64,000 bases of DNA, taken from NCBI RefSeq assembly GCF_001747095.1, contig NZ_MDGP01000001.1, positions 293,001 through 357,000 on the forward strand. The letters run 5' to 3'. The notes below the pieces were generated by a model. The model saw only the letters and a program-made list of their open reading frames with translations, was not told the DNA's origin and made no database searches. This stretch comes from Roseivirga sp. 4D4. Lineage in GTDB: Bacteria > Bacteroidota > Bacteroidia > Cytophagales > Cyclobacteriaceae. Positions within the stretch are counted from its first letter, which is position 1, and each line of letters starts with the position of its first letter. The translations under genes and the position numbers were made by a program. Shown in pieces: positions 1 through 9,326 of the stretch.

Positions 1-789
1 CAGAATTTCACTAGAAATAAAAATGCCGCGGTATTCTACAGTGGCTTTAGCGATGTAGCAAGAGCTGACCTTTACCGTCAAATCATCGAAAAAGATTCTT
101 TCGATGTCACAATTTTCCGTGAGGTGAGGCCTAATGAATCAGTGAATATTCAGCAGTGGCTTATCGAGGAGGAGGAAGTGGATAAAGACTCCGCTGTTGT
201 AGCCAATATGATTGCTGAAATGGACTCACTTCGTGAAGCAGGCGAAGAAGAATGGGAGATTTACAGCCAAAGAGATTTCGTTTATGATACACTGAAAATC
301 CTTCCAGATAGTATCGGTCATGTGTTTATTGCCTCAGATATTTCCTCATTGGCTTCGAGTGCTTTGAGTGGAATTGAAGGGAGACCTGATACAGTTGAAT
401 ACTTATCTTCTTCAAGGTTTTTGACTGCTGAGAGCTCCATCTCTTTTGATCAACTAGAACGGTTGAATGCTACATTTTTAGGTACGAATCTGATCAATTA
501 TAATACCCCAGAAGTTGCTGAGTTCAGAGAGAGATATGTTGCCGCTTATTTGAAAAGCCCGATCAAGGAAGATCGCCTTGGCGATGCCTACATAGGCTAT
601 GATATCATGGTTACTTTCGGTAGGCTGTTGGGCGATTATGGTAAGTATTTTCAGGTAGGAGTAAAACGAAGAGATGATTTTAGAGGGGAGCTTACAGAAA
701 AATTCAATTATCGACTTTCGAATGACAATCGCTATCTGCCTGTCTTGAAGGTGGAGGGAGCTGCCATCGTACCTCGAAACAATAATTAG
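1..789 (+). CDS. C-terminal part of a PBP1-like (LysM/ABC substrate-binding-type) protein, 5' truncated by window edge
   Basis: The reading frame is open from base 1, so the first ATG (124) is internal and the gene begins outside the window. The visible 262 residues look like the second half of a type 1 periplasmic-binding fold: a strand-turn AVFYSGFSDVARADLYRQ, then alternating helices and strands with TPEVAEFRERYVAAY, a segment typical of amino-acid ABC-type substrate-binding domains. In Bacteroidota such domains are often fused behind LysM repeats and sit just upstream of hemL; I infer that architecture here but cannot see the N-terminus. The stop is one base before hemL, so the two genes are probably co-transcribed. 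A ligand cannot be named. Confidence 0.7.
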   Translation, partial: QNFTRNKNAAVFYSGFSDVARADLYRQIIEKDSFDVTIFREVRPNESVNIQQWLIEEEEVDKDSAVVANMIAEMDSLREAGEEEWEIYSQRDFVYDTLKILPDSIGHVFIASDISSLASSALSGIEGRPDTVEYLSSSRFLTAESSISFDQLERLNATFLGTNLINYNTPEVAEFRERYVAAYLKSPIKEDRLGDAYIGYDIMVTFGRLLGDYGKYFQVGVKRRDDFRGELTEKFNYRLSNDNRYLPVLKVEGAAIVPRNNN

Positions 790-790
790 T

Positions 791-2080
791 ATGAATTCAT
801 CAAATAGCCAGCGTCTTTTCGAAGAGGCTCAGCACTTCATTCCAGGAGGAGTTAACTCGCCAGTGAGGGCCTTTAAGGCAGTGGGAGGAAACCCTTTATT
901 CATTAAGTCAGCCAAGGGCGCTTTCATCACCGATCAGGACGATAACGAATACATTGAGTTGATCAATTCCTGGGGACCAATGATTCTCGGGCATGGTAAT
1001 GAAAGGATTGAGGAAGCAGTTAAAAAAGCTGTTGAAAGTTCACTGTCCTTTGGAGCACCAACGGCTATAGAAGTTGAGATGGCTAAGTTGATCTGTTCGA
1101 TGGTACCAAGCATCGAGAAGGTCAGAATGGTGAACTCGGGTACAGAGGCCACCATGTCAGCCATACGATTAGCCAGAGGCTATACTGGTCGTGATAAGAT
1201 GATCAAGTTTGAGGGTTGCTATCACGGTCATGGAGATTCGTTCCTTATTGCTGCAGGTAGTGGTGCGATTACCTTAGGGGAGCCTGATAGCCCGGGAGTT
1301 ACCCGCGGTGTGGCAAACGACACCCTAACCGTTCCTTATAATGATCTTGGTAGGGTAGAAGAAGTGATCAACGCCAACAAGGATCAGGTGGCGGCTATCA
1401 TAGTAGAGCCGGTAGCAGGTAATATGGGTTGTGTACTTCCAGCAGAAGGCTTTCTAGAAGGTCTGAGAAAGCTTTGCGATGCCAATGGCATTGTACTCAT
1501 TTTTGATGAAGTGATGACTGGCTTTAGGTTATCCAAAGCTGGAGCTCAAGGTATTTACGGGGTGAACCCCGATCTAACTACATTAGGTAAGATTATTGGA
1601 GGAGGTATGCCTGTAGGTGCTTATGGCGGTAGGCAAGAAATCATGGATTACGTTTCTCCCCAAGGGCCTGTTTATCAAGCAGGAACACTCTCAGGAAATC
1701 CAGTAGCTATGGCCGCTGGTTTGGCCATGCTTACGCAAATCAATGAAGATGCTGCTTTGTATGCTGGTTTAGCTCAGGCTACCGAGGCTATCGAACTTGG
1801 CTTTCAGAATAATTTGGACGAGCTGGGTTTGGGTTATACCATGAATCGAATCGGTTCTATGGTCAGCTTGTTTTTCACCGATCAAAAGGTGACTGACTTT
1901 GAGACTGCTAAAACTACAAGCACCGAAAAATTCGGACAATACTTCAGAGAGATGCTGAACCAAGGAGTATATCTAGCACCCTCTCAGTACGAGTCTTTGT
2001 TTGTTTCCAAAGCTATCACGGAAGACCTGGTGGATAGAATTGTTACCGCCAACAGAAATGCCCTCAAGGCCATTCATTAG
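791..2080 (+). CDS. hemL: glutamate-1-semialdehyde 2,1-aminomutase
   Basis: PLP-dependent enzyme converting glutamate-1-semialdehyde to 5-aminolevulinate in the C5 pathway of tetrapyrrole synthesis, cytoplasmic. At 429 aa it has the full family length. It shows the N-terminal GGVNSPVRAF signature, the PLP-phosphate segment NSGTEATMSAIRLAR, the YHGHGDS loop, the aspartate in IFDEVMTGFR and the Schiff-base lysine (about K267) in TLGKIIGGGMPVGAYGG. The start ATG follows the upstream stop by one base, suggesting translational coupling. The gene runs into the convergent DUF3667 gene with only 3 bp between the stops. Confidence 0.97.
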   Translation: MNSSNSQRLFEEAQHFIPGGVNSPVRAFKAVGGNPLFIKSAKGAFITDQDDNEYIELINSWGPMILGHGNERIEEAVKKAVESSLSFGAPTAIEVEMAKLICSMVPSIEKVRMVNSGTEATMSAIRLARGYTGRDKMIKFEGCYHGHGDSFLIAAGSGAITLGEPDSPGVTRGVANDTLTVPYNDLGRVEEVINANKDQVAAIIVEPVAGNMGCVLPAEGFLEGLRKLCDANGIVLIFDEVMTGFRLSKAGAQGIYGVNPDLTTLGKIIGGGMPVGAYGGRQEIMDYVSPQGPVYQAGTLSGNPVAMAAGLAMLTQINEDAALYAGLAQATEAIELGFQNNLDELGLGYTMNRIGSMVSLFFTDQKVTDFETAKTTSTEKFGQYFREMLNQGVYLAPSQYESLFVSKAITEDLVDRIVTANRNALKAIH

Positions 2081-2083
2081 TCG

Positions 2084-3253
2084 TTATCCGTTGTAGTACC
2101 AGAAGCTGATGAAGATTTCCAGATAGAAGAATATCTGTAGAAATATAGAGTAAATCAGACCTACCAGATTGAACTTAATTAAGGTCTTGAACCACCCTTG
2201 CTTATATACTTTCAAGAAAGACGTGTAAACGTAGGTACTTACACCTATGAAGAAAACGCCACCAATGATTCCTCTCCAGGCCATAATGTTGGCATCTGGA
2301 AAGTTGCCCTCGGTAACAATCTTAAAAATAATTAGGAGTCCAATACCATAAGCCATATAGGCAAAGGAATGTACGTGCAAGGCATGTACTATATGCTTGA
2401 TATACAGGTGTTTTCTCCTCACGTAGAAGAATTTCAAAACACCTGCAAACAGCGGAATGAGTATAAACATCATCAAGGGAAGGTTGCCAAGCACAAAACC
2501 TTTGAAGCCCTGATCATTCTCGAATATTTTTCTCACCTGGCTATTGATATGAGCTTGCTGGCCTTCATCGAAAAACCCATCGTTAGAGAAATTACCCCCA
2601 AGTGAATCCATAAACTCTTTGTCAGTAAGTCTACGATCGCGCGCCAACCGATGGAATCTCTCTACATCGCTTTCATCTCCTGCTGGTAAAGGAGTTGATT
2701 CAACCGCCACTTCGAAATTCATCAGTGAATCGGTACCAATCTGAGATTCAATTGAATCATAGAGTTGCTCAAATGTTTTGATATCTGAGAAGCTCTTGAC
2801 CAGTGAATCAGGTAGTATTTCGAGTTTTTTGGCACTTGAAAGAGCACCCCAGCGATCGTCTGACTTTAAAGCTTCAAATTGAATCTCTCCTCCATAGTTC
2901 ACCGTTTCATCCTGAATAGTTCTGAGGTCTATACCGGACAATAGGTAACTGATGGTGAAGAAATAGAAGAGACTCATGACAAAATAGAGTCTCACCGGAT
3001 GTATAAAGTGCTTGATTTTTCCTTCCTGAAATCTGTTGGTTAGGTTGCCGGGTCTGATTAAGAAAGGGATGGCACTATGCGCCATTTTAGAGTCGATGCC
3101 GAGATAGTTATCAATAAACTCTTTGATCAATGTAGCGAAGGTCACATTGTTGTCAGAATTTGATTGACCGCAGGTAGGGCAGAAGTTATAGTGTTCTTCT
3201 AATGTCGAACTACAATTCTTGCATACAGTGCTTTTGCGTTTCTTCTCTATCAT
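2084..3253 (-). CDS. DUF3667 family zinc-ribbon membrane protein
   Basis: 389 aa. The N-terminus carries a zinc ribbon (CKNC about residues 11-14 and CPTCG about 26-30), followed by the DUF3667-type segment with FPFLIRPGNLTNRF-like sequence and a hydrophobic helix after HPVRLYFVMSLFYF. A long polar stretch (about 115-235) separates this from four or so C-terminal membrane segments (about residues 250-389). The combination of N-terminal Cys4 motif and C-terminal membrane helices is typical of DUF3667 proteins in Bacteroidota. Function is unknown. It is a single gene; the hairpin at 3324-3352 belongs to the gene upstream of it. Confidence 0.8.
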   Translation of the reverse strand: MIEKKRKSTVCKNCSSTLEEHYNFCPTCGQSNSDNNVTFATLIKEFIDNYLGIDSKMAHSAIPFLIRPGNLTNRFQEGKIKHFIHPVRLYFVMSLFYFFTISYLLSGIDLRTIQDETVNYGGEIQFEALKSDDRWGALSSAKKLEILPDSLVKSFSDIKTFEQLYDSIESQIGTDSLMNFEVAVESTPLPAGDESDVERFHRLARDRRLTDKEFMDSLGGNFSNDGFFDEGQQAHINSQVRKIFENDQGFKGFVLGNLPLMMFILIPLFAGVLKFFYVRRKHLYIKHIVHALHVHSFAYMAYGIGLLIIFKIVTEGNFPDANIMAWRGIIGGVFFIGVSTYVYTSFLKVYKQGWFKTLIKFNLVGLIYSIFLQIFFYLEIFISFWYYNG

Positions 3254-3323
3254 CTAAAAAATGCAAGCGGGCATTCAACCAAAGATAGCAGTTGAAACGG
3301 AAGCACAAAAGCCGAAAAATGAA

Positions 3324-3352
3324 AAAAGCTGACCGGTGAAAGGTCAGCTTTT
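3324..3352 (-). terminator. Intrinsic terminator after the 3383-4021 gene
   Basis: An 11-bp perfect stem, AAAAGCTGACC (3324-3334) and GGTCAGCTTTT (3342-3352), with a 7-nt loop, lies 30 bp past the stop of the minus-strand gene at 3383. On the minus strand it is followed by a run of T. The A and T tails make it look bidirectional, but only minus-strand transcription reaches it. Confidence 0.85.
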
Positions 3353-3382
3353 GATATTGAGTGTTTAGGTGTAAGGGGATCT

Positions 3383-4021
3383 TTAGACCATATCGAGCAA
3401 AAGTTCTGATTGCCCAATTTGTCTGTATTTTTTTGCATTAAGGATCGATTTTAGCTCTAGTCGAATTTCATTCAATAGAGCTTTGTCACCAGAGATGTAG
3501 CATACATTCGGTACTATGTTTTCCTTAATTAATATTTTGTTCTGCTGGTTATCGATAATGGATCCAGTCCAATCTTGCTGAGCAATACCATATTTCTGAC
3601 AAACGAGTTGACCTATATCTCGCTTGGCTACAGGGTTATTCCCTTTGATCTCCATTTTGCCGAAAAAGAATCGATCTTTATAATAGTGCATTTGAAGAAC
3701 GCACCTCTCTTCTTTAATCGTCAATCGGTAATAAATAGTCTTTTGATGTTTCAATGCCAACTTCCGATTGTCGACATAATTCGGTTTACCAAGTTTTTGA
3801 ACAGTTTCTTTGATGGACTGGCCAAATGACAGTCCGTAAAACTGAATACTTTTTTCCGTATCTAAAGATTCTAAGTGGTTGAGATTGAGGATTGAATCGA
3901 AGGATGCATGAGAAAAGAGGGCATTTCTTCCCTCGTAAAAATCCGCGCGACTCTGTTTATAGAGCTTTCTCTTTTTGGAACCAAAGAGCAGCGGGAAGTC
4001 TGGTAAACTCAGCGTCCACAT
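3383..4021 (-). CDS. Hypothetical protein
   Basis: 212 aa, no recognised family. No signal peptide or membrane helix. The middle part (about 65-130) reads FYGLSFGQSIKETVQKLGKP followed by alternating basic and aromatic strands (IYYRLTI, CVLQMHYYKDRFFFGKMEI), which resembles the short alpha-beta folds used by SmpA/DUF-type proteins, but this is only a visual impression. It is a single gene with its own terminator (3324-3352) and a candidate promoter and regulatory repeats upstream (4070-4160). Confidence 0.6.
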   Translation of the reverse strand: MWTLSLPDFPLLFGSKKRKLYKQSRADFYEGRNALFSHASFDSILNLNHLESLDTEKSIQFYGLSFGQSIKETVQKLGKPNYVDNRKLALKHQKTIYYRLTIKEERCVLQMHYYKDRFFFGKMEIKGNNPVAKRDIGQLVCQKYGIAQQDWTGSIIDNQQNKILIKENIVPNVCYISGDKALLNEIRLELKSILNAKKYRQIGQSELLLDMV

Positions 4022-4069
4022 GGTTAATTAATAAAGTGTTTAGGTCAAACAATGTCCCGAAGGACATCA

Positions 4070-4103
4070 CTAATATAGGTAAACAACCTGAGAAAAATCA
4101 AAT
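4070..4103 (-). promoter_or_regulatory. Candidate Bacteroidota promoter for the 3383-4021 gene
   Basis: On the minus strand TTTG (complement of 4099-4102) is followed after about 21 nt by TATATTAG (complement of 4070-4077). This is one base off the TAnnTTTG -7 consensus. Predicted transcription would start about 40 bp upstream of the ATG. Seen by eye only. Confidence 0.3.
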
Positions 4104-4123
4104 TTGTTATTTCATAAGCCGTT

Positions 4124-4160
4124 GAAAATCGTCCTAAAACAGCGAAAATCGCCCTTTAGG
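4124..4160. repeat. Paired 12-bp direct repeats GAAAATCGnCCT, 20-bp period
   Basis: GAAAATCG occurs at 4124-4131 and 4144-4151, each followed by (T/C)CCT. The arms CCTAAA (4133-4138) and TTTAGG (4155-4160) also form an inverted pair. The two repeats sit about 100-140 bp upstream of the minus-strand gene 3383-4021 and upstream of its candidate promoter. Two direct repeats about two helical turns apart suggest a dimeric regulator site. Confidence 0.45.
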
Positions 4161-4315
4161 AAAATTTGATGTATGTAAAATGCAAAAAATGGTATTTATA
4201 AAATTTGAAAAAAATGAGTCGAAGGCAAAAAAAGCATGTAGATACCGAAGTCTACAACGGGATTGGCATCATAGATAAGTAGATAGCTTCCTGCCGATCG
4301 GTACGTACTAGAACT

Positions 4316-5488
4316 TTAAAAGTTAAAGTCTACCGAATAGATGGTCTGGTCCCAAATCAATTGTATGCTTCCGCCAGACGCAGTTTCTACTACTTTCACA
4401 GTGAATTGTTCGGTTACTTCACTTTGGCTGCTTCTGGACATAGCAGTTCTCATAAAATCCCTTGACTCATCATAGGACCTTCCGTTTTGCCCTGTTTGGC
4501 TATTGATGATTAAGGTTCCTCCATTGGCCTCAGGAATAGTAAACAGCGTATACTCACCTGCTGGGATTGTCTTGCCTTCTATTTTGATTGCTTTTGAAGT
4601 TTTAAAATGTGTGGCCCTATTGGCACCAGTTCTCCAACGTGCCCCATAAGGTACTATACCTCCAAAAATCTCTCTGCCTCTTTTAGCAGGTGAGCCATAG
4701 CTTACTTGAAATTCAGATCCTCCGAATTCAAAGTCACCAACAATGGCACCAGATAGTGTACCGAATGGGGAACCGGCTTTATCCTTTTCAATAAATCGAG
4801 ACACCAGTGCATCAAAATCTAACCTGTTCGTTCTGGTAACGATCAGCTTTCTGGTTGTGGCTTTTGCATCAAGGCGCTGGAGTCCACCAGCATTGGTAGT
4901 ATTCACTTCCATTACCCCTCTGCTTGGATGTCTTAAAGTATATGACCTGTCTCCAGTTTTGTGGATAATAAAGTCAGATATGCGCCTACCCGATAACATA
5001 TATTGATGAATAGAATCGGTATCTGATTCAACGTGCCTTTGAAATGCTAGGTCGAAAGGCCAATGGACCATGTCAATGAAGGGTAACAATTGGCGGTCGT
5101 TGAGTATGTGGTACGTTACCGGGCCATTTCGACCCATAGTGTTAATCCTAAGGCTGTCACCTGTGGTTTTATAGTTGGTGCCCATGATGCTACCCCTCAT
5201 AAACCCCTTGAAGCTGCCTAATTCAGTATTGTCAAAGCTGAGTAGCTCTTTAATGATATTGTTTTCGTCATAGGTGAGATGATAGCTCTTTAATGAAATT
5301 CTTGGACTCCTCAATAATACATCGGCCTTGATCTCGCCCAGTGTGTCGATTGTTATCCTTTCAATGGCCAGTGTGTCATTACCCAGTTTCGTGACAAGGT
5401 AATACTCTGATTTTCCTGATGGACTAAAACAACCTTGACATACGAGTAAGATTAATAGTGTCAGGAGTAACTGAGATGGCCATTTCAT
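4316..5488 (-). CDS. DUF2911 domain lipoprotein
   Basis: 390 aa. The N-terminus is a signal peptide ending at a cysteine (LLILLVCQGC), so a lipoprotein is likely although the lipobox is weak. Residues 30-230 are a beta-rich region of unknown kind. The C-terminal part (about 240-390) is a DUF2911 domain, shown by VSYGSPAKRGREIFGG, GARWRTGANRATHF and IPAGEYTLFTIP. Family members are envelope proteins of unknown function in Bacteroidota and other phyla. Single gene; 70 bp separate it from the next minus-strand gene. Confidence 0.85.
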   Translation of the reverse strand: MKWPSQLLLTLLILLVCQGCFSPSGKSEYYLVTKLGNDTLAIERITIDTLGEIKADVLLRSPRISLKSYHLTYDENNIIKELLSFDNTELGSFKGFMRGSIMGTNYKTTGDSLRINTMGRNGPVTYHILNDRQLLPFIDMVHWPFDLAFQRHVESDTDSIHQYMLSGRRISDFIIHKTGDRSYTLRHPSRGVMEVNTTNAGGLQRLDAKATTRKLIVTRTNRLDFDALVSRFIEKDKAGSPFGTLSGAIVGDFEFGGSEFQVSYGSPAKRGREIFGGIVPYGARWRTGANRATHFKTSKAIKIEGKTIPAGEYTLFTIPEANGGTLIINSQTGQNGRSYDESRDFMRTAMSRSSQSEVTEQFTVKVVETASGGSIQLIWDQTIYSVDFNF

Positions 5489-5560
5489 AATAGTTAAGAT
5501 TGATTGACCTTCAATTTAACTTAACCCTATTGGAGAAGCATTAAATTTTATGTCAGCGGA

Positions 5561-6070
5561 TTAGGCCTTTGTCTTTACTTTATTCCAAGGCTTGATCTGC
5601 CAGAAGATATGGCCAGTGGTCAAATGGTTTCCTTGCGTATCGAAGGACTTTACTTCGCAGTTTACCACTACGGACTCTTCTGTTTTTAAAGGCTCCAGAA
5701 TATTCGCATTGAGCCAATCTTCCGTTAGTTCATAAGTCACTACCACATCCATTTTCCCCTGGTAATGATAGTTCATTTCCATCTTTTGCATGATGATCCG
5801 GTAAGCCTTGGCATCTAGTTTATTTAAGAGTACAAGGCCGGTAGAGTATTCTGATGCGGTGGCTAAGGCACAGGCATGAATGCCCTTGATGTGGTTAAAA
5901 TTGATTCTTTTGTAAGGGATCTTCACTTTCACAAAGTCATCACCCATTTGAATAATTTTGAATCCATGTGGCTTATTAAATGGGATCATTCTGGCCAATC
6001 CAAAATTCAGGAGCGCCAAATGCTTTTTGGAAGTTTTTGCTCGCTCTATTAACTGTGTGGTATCAAACAT
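5561..6070 (-). CDS. DUF4442 hot-dog-fold protein
   Basis: 169 aa, cytoplasmic. The pattern NFNHIKGIHACALATASEYSTG is the helix and following strand of a hot-dog thioesterase-like fold. The flanking strands (FVKVKIPYKRI, MDVVVTYEL, VVNCEVKSFD) and the C-terminal HIFWQIKPW match DUF4442 / YiiD C-terminal-like proteins. A catalytic residue and a substrate cannot be assigned. It is divergent from the FAD oxidoreductase at 6120, with 49 bp between the starts. Confidence 0.8.
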   Translation of the reverse strand: MFDTTQLIERAKTSKKHLALLNFGLARMIPFNKPHGFKIIQMGDDFVKVKIPYKRINFNHIKGIHACALATASEYSTGLVLLNKLDAKAYRIIMQKMEMNYHYQGKMDVVVTYELTEDWLNANILEPLKTEESVVVNCEVKSFDTQGNHLTTGHIFWQIKPWNKVKTKA

Positions 6071-6119
6071 CTCAATCAGAATTTCAATTAATTTAGGGAT
6101 TCTAAGTGAATAAAAAACT

Positions 6120-7238
6120 ATGCTGAGCTTTTGGGAGAAGGACGAGTTTTTAAACTACGATCATGTTGTAGTTGGTGGTGGTATTGTAGGCCTTTCAACC
6201 GCGATCAGCATTAAGGAGAGAGATTCAAAAGCAAAAGTACTAGTCTTAGAACAAGGCACATTTCCAACAGGCGCTTCAACCAAGAATGCTGGTTTTGCCT
6301 GCTTTGGTAGTTTAACTGAAATTCTGGCCGACCTCAGAGGCTTGCCCGAATCGGAAGTATTTAATCTAGTAAAGCTGAGATGGGAAGGTCTGCAATTGCT
6401 GAGGGCTAGGGTGGGTGATGATGGTTTGGATTATCAAAACCTGGGAGGTTATGAACTATTGCGATCCAGCGATATGGGAGCATTTCAGGAGATGAATAGA
6501 ATCAATGAAATGCTAATGCCATTGTTTGGCGAAGCGGTTTATCATGATAGTTCAGCGAAAATCAATCAACTCGGATTTAGTCCTTCAGTTGTGAAAGGGT
6601 TGGTTTTCAATCCGTTTGAAGCACAACTGCATAGTGGAAAGATGATGAAGTCGTTAACCCGATTGGCGACCGATTTAGGTGTGGAGATATTAACAGGAAC
6701 CTCGGTTTCTCAATTTGATGAAGATTCAAATGGTGTCTCTGTTCATACTACCAGCGATATAACATTCCATGCAAGAAAACTTGCGATTTGTACCAACGCA
6801 TTTTCAAAATCGCTTTTGCCTAATACTGATTTGGTGCCAGGTCGAGGAGTGGTGTTGGTTACCAAACCAATAGCAGGTTTAAAATTCAAAGGGACGTTTC
6901 ACTACGATGAAGGCTATTATTACTTCCGAAACTATCAAGATCGCATTCTTTTTGGTGGAGGTAGAAACCTAGATGTCACAGGCGAAGAGACGACAGTATT
7001 TGAGGTGAGAGACCTGATACTGGAAAAACTGAAGTCAGACCTCAATGAAGTCATTATTCCAGGCCAGGACTTTGAGATAGATCACATCTGGTCAGGAATT
7101 ATGGCTTTCGGCCCAAATAAACAGCCTATCCTGGAAAGCCATTCTGACAATGTCCATATCGGAGTTCGGCTCGGGGGAATGGGGGTTGCCATCGGCAGTA
7201 AAATGGGTTTTGAATTGGCAGAGCTAATGCTTCGATAG
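6120..7238 (+). CDS. FAD-dependent oxidoreductase (DAO family)
   Basis: 372 aa. The Rossmann dinucleotide motif VVGGGIVGLSTAI lies at about residues 17-29, followed by the acidic end of the second strand (VLVLEQG) and the DAO motif GASTKNAGFACFG. The C-terminus has IDHIWSGIMAFGPNKQPI and GVRLGGMGVAIG, the second FAD-contacting region. The family oxidises amines or amino acids such as glycine, sarcosine or D-amino acids; the actual substrate is unknown. It lies 40 bp upstream of nhaC and may be in the same transcript. Confidence 0.85.
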   Translation: MLSFWEKDEFLNYDHVVVGGGIVGLSTAISIKERDSKAKVLVLEQGTFPTGASTKNAGFACFGSLTEILADLRGLPESEVFNLVKLRWEGLQLLRARVGDDGLDYQNLGGYELLRSSDMGAFQEMNRINEMLMPLFGEAVYHDSSAKINQLGFSPSVVKGLVFNPFEAQLHSGKMMKSLTRLATDLGVEILTGTSVSQFDEDSNGVSVHTTSDITFHARKLAICTNAFSKSLLPNTDLVPGRGVVLVTKPIAGLKFKGTFHYDEGYYYFRNYQDRILFGGGRNLDVTGEETTVFEVRDLILEKLKSDLNEVIIPGQDFEIDHIWSGIMAFGPNKQPILESHSDNVHIGVRLGGMGVAIGSKMGFELAELMLR

Positions 7239-7278
7239 TGAAAATATTACTATCTTCAACGCTCACGTATTATTTCGC

Positions 7279-8745
7279 ATGGACTATCAGTATCAAAAGC
7301 CAACACTTCTTCAGGCTCTTATCCCAATAATATTTCTAATCGTTGCACTCTTCTATAATGTACTGGTCTTTGGAGATGGTGCTTTAGACGGATCAAATCA
7401 GATCATTCTTATTCTTTCAGGAGGTGTTGCCACGATAGTCGCCTTGCGACTTGGAATGAAATGGAAAGATGTTGAGAAGGGGATTGTAAAGACGATTAGT
7501 TCGGCAATGGCTTCCATCATTATTCTATTGCTGATAGGTTCTTTGGCAGGGACTTGGCTCTTGTCCGGTGTTGTGCCAGCTATGATTTACTATGGTCTGC
7601 AAATCTTGAACCCAACGATTTTCTTGTTTGCTGCATGTATTGTATGTGCGATAGTCTCGATAGCCACTGGTAGTTCGTGGACTACGGCTGCTACCGTTGG
7701 TATAGCACTTATGGGGATAGGAAAAGCCTTAGGTATTCATGACGGGATGATTGCCGGGGCAGTATTGTCAGGCGCATATTTCGGAGACAAAATGTCCCCA
7801 CTTTCTGATACAACGAATTTGGCACCAGCGATGGCTGGTACGGATCTCTTCACCCATATCAGGTATATGACCATCACGACCATCCCATCCATTTCCATTG
7901 CCTTGATCCTCTTTTTGATTTTAGGATTTATGCAAGGTGGTTCCGGAGAAGTGACTGAGACATCTTCGATATTAACGGCAATAGATAGCAAGTTTAACAT
8001 TAACGGCTGGCTGTTTTTGGTGCCTGCTACAGTGGTTTTTTTGATTGTGAAAAAAGTACCAGCAATTCCAGCCATATTAATTGGCGCACTTCTCGGTGCA
8101 GTTTTTGCTTTAATATTTCAACCTGAAGTGGTGAAAACTGTAGCGGATTGGACAGGAAGCTCTGCGAAGTTAATGTTCGTGGGGGTAATGAAATCTCTTT
8201 TTGGCGATGTGGCAATAGTAACTGGAAATGGAATTGTGGATGAACTTCTACAGTCTGGCGGTATGGCCGGGATGCTCAAAACAGTGTGGTTGATTGTGTC
8301 GGCAATGATTTTTGGAGGTGTAATGGAGTCTAGCGGTTTACTCAAAAGAATTGCTGAGGCTGTGATCACCAAAGTTAAATCCACTGGGTCTTTAGTAGCT
8401 GCTACAGCTGGGACAACTATCTTTTTCAATGGAACGGCTTCTGACCAATATCTGGCGATTGTAGTACCTGGTCGAATGTATGCTGATATCTATAAAAAGA
8501 AAGGCCTTGCACCTGAAAACTTGAGTAGGACTTTGGAAGATTCGGGTACCGTAACCTCGGTGCTAGTACCATGGAATACTTGTGGGGCCTATCATTCTAA
8601 TGTTTTAGGTGTGGCAACGGGAGCTTATATTCCATACGCCTTCTTTAATCTTATTAGTCCGATTATGACGATTACCTTTGCCTATCTAAATATCAAAATT
8701 AGAAAGTTAAAGGAAGGCAAGTCAGAAATGGAAGTGGCCGCATGA
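7279..8745 (+). CDS. nhaC: Na+/H+ antiporter NhaC family
   Basis: 488 aa with about 11-12 hydrophobic segments, a normal length for NhaC. Signature segments are ATGSSWTTAATVGIALMGIG, GAYFGDKMSPLSDTTNLAPA and FNGTASDQYLAIVVPGRM, all in the membrane core of the NhaC/ion transporter superfamily. It would export Na+ in exchange for protons at the inner membrane. The last four bases overlap the start of the exonuclease gene (ATGA at 8742-8745). Some NhaC-like proteins move malate/lactate or amino acids instead, so the ion is inferred. Confidence 0.9.
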   Translation: MDYQYQKPTLLQALIPIIFLIVALFYNVLVFGDGALDGSNQIILILSGGVATIVALRLGMKWKDVEKGIVKTISSAMASIIILLLIGSLAGTWLLSGVVPAMIYYGLQILNPTIFLFAACIVCAIVSIATGSSWTTAATVGIALMGIGKALGIHDGMIAGAVLSGAYFGDKMSPLSDTTNLAPAMAGTDLFTHIRYMTITTIPSISIALILFLILGFMQGGSGEVTETSSILTAIDSKFNINGWLFLVPATVVFLIVKKVPAIPAILIGALLGAVFALIFQPEVVKTVADWTGSSAKLMFVGVMKSLFGDVAIVTGNGIVDELLQSGGMAGMLKTVWLIVSAMIFGGVMESSGLLKRIAEAVITKVKSTGSLVAATAGTTIFFNGTASDQYLAIVVPGRMYADIYKKKGLAPENLSRTLEDSGTVTSVLVPWNTCGAYHSNVLGVATGAYIPYAFFNLISPIMTITFAYLNIKIRKLKEGKSEMEVAA

Positions 8746-9326
8746 TGTTCCCCCTCTCAATTACAAAGGACGAAGTAATGGACCGTCCCCTCAAGAGTTA
8801 TGAGGGAAAGGTGGTTATTGCTGCTGACAAGAAGAGCACCGAAAGGGCTATGTCGGAAATCAATGAATTCGACATGGTGGGTTTTGATACCGAAGCCAAA
8901 CCAACATTTCAAAAAGGTCAAATAAGAAATATCAGTCTTATACAAGTCGCCACAGAAGAGAAAGTATACCTTTTAAGGACACATCATATTGGGGTGATCG
9001 ATAGCCTTCATCATTTCTTAGAGAATGAAAGCATAAAGAAGGTAGGGATAGGGTTATTAGATGATTTTAATTTGCTAAATAGACTGAGGGCTTTTGAGCC
9101 CAACGGATTTATTGACCTGAATGATACCTTTCAAGAATTAGGAGCAGAAAACATAGGTGCCAGAAATTTAGCAGCCATGGTTTTGGATATACGCATCTCT
9201 AAATCTGCTCAAACGTCTAATTGGGAGGCAGAACAGCTAGCCCAAAAACAAATCAAATACGCTGCTACAGACGCTTGGATTTGTCTCGAAATCCATAATA
9301 AGCTATCCCAATGGGGGTACGTCTAA
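8742..9326 (+). CDS. 3'-5' exonuclease domain protein (RNase D-like, DEDDy)
   Basis: 194 aa. The four acidic residues of the DEDDy fold are visible: FDTEAKP (D and E), the aspartate pair in GIGLLDDFNLL and YAATDAW (Tyr plus final Asp). There is only the nuclease domain and no HRDC, so this is the short single-domain class rather than full RNase D. The ATG overlaps the nhaC stop by 4 bp; an alternative ATG is at 8778. Substrate, RNA or DNA, is unknown. A hairpin at 9528-9554 may end this transcript. Confidence 0.85.
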   Translation: MMFPLSITKDEVMDRPLKSYEGKVVIAADKKSTERAMSEINEFDMVGFDTEAKPTFQKGQIRNISLIQVATEEKVYLLRTHHIGVIDSLHHFLENESIKKVGIGLLDDFNLLNRLRAFEPNGFIDLNDTFQELGAENIGARNLAAMVLDIRISKSAQTSNWEAEQLAQKQIKYAATDAWICLEIHNKLSQWGYV

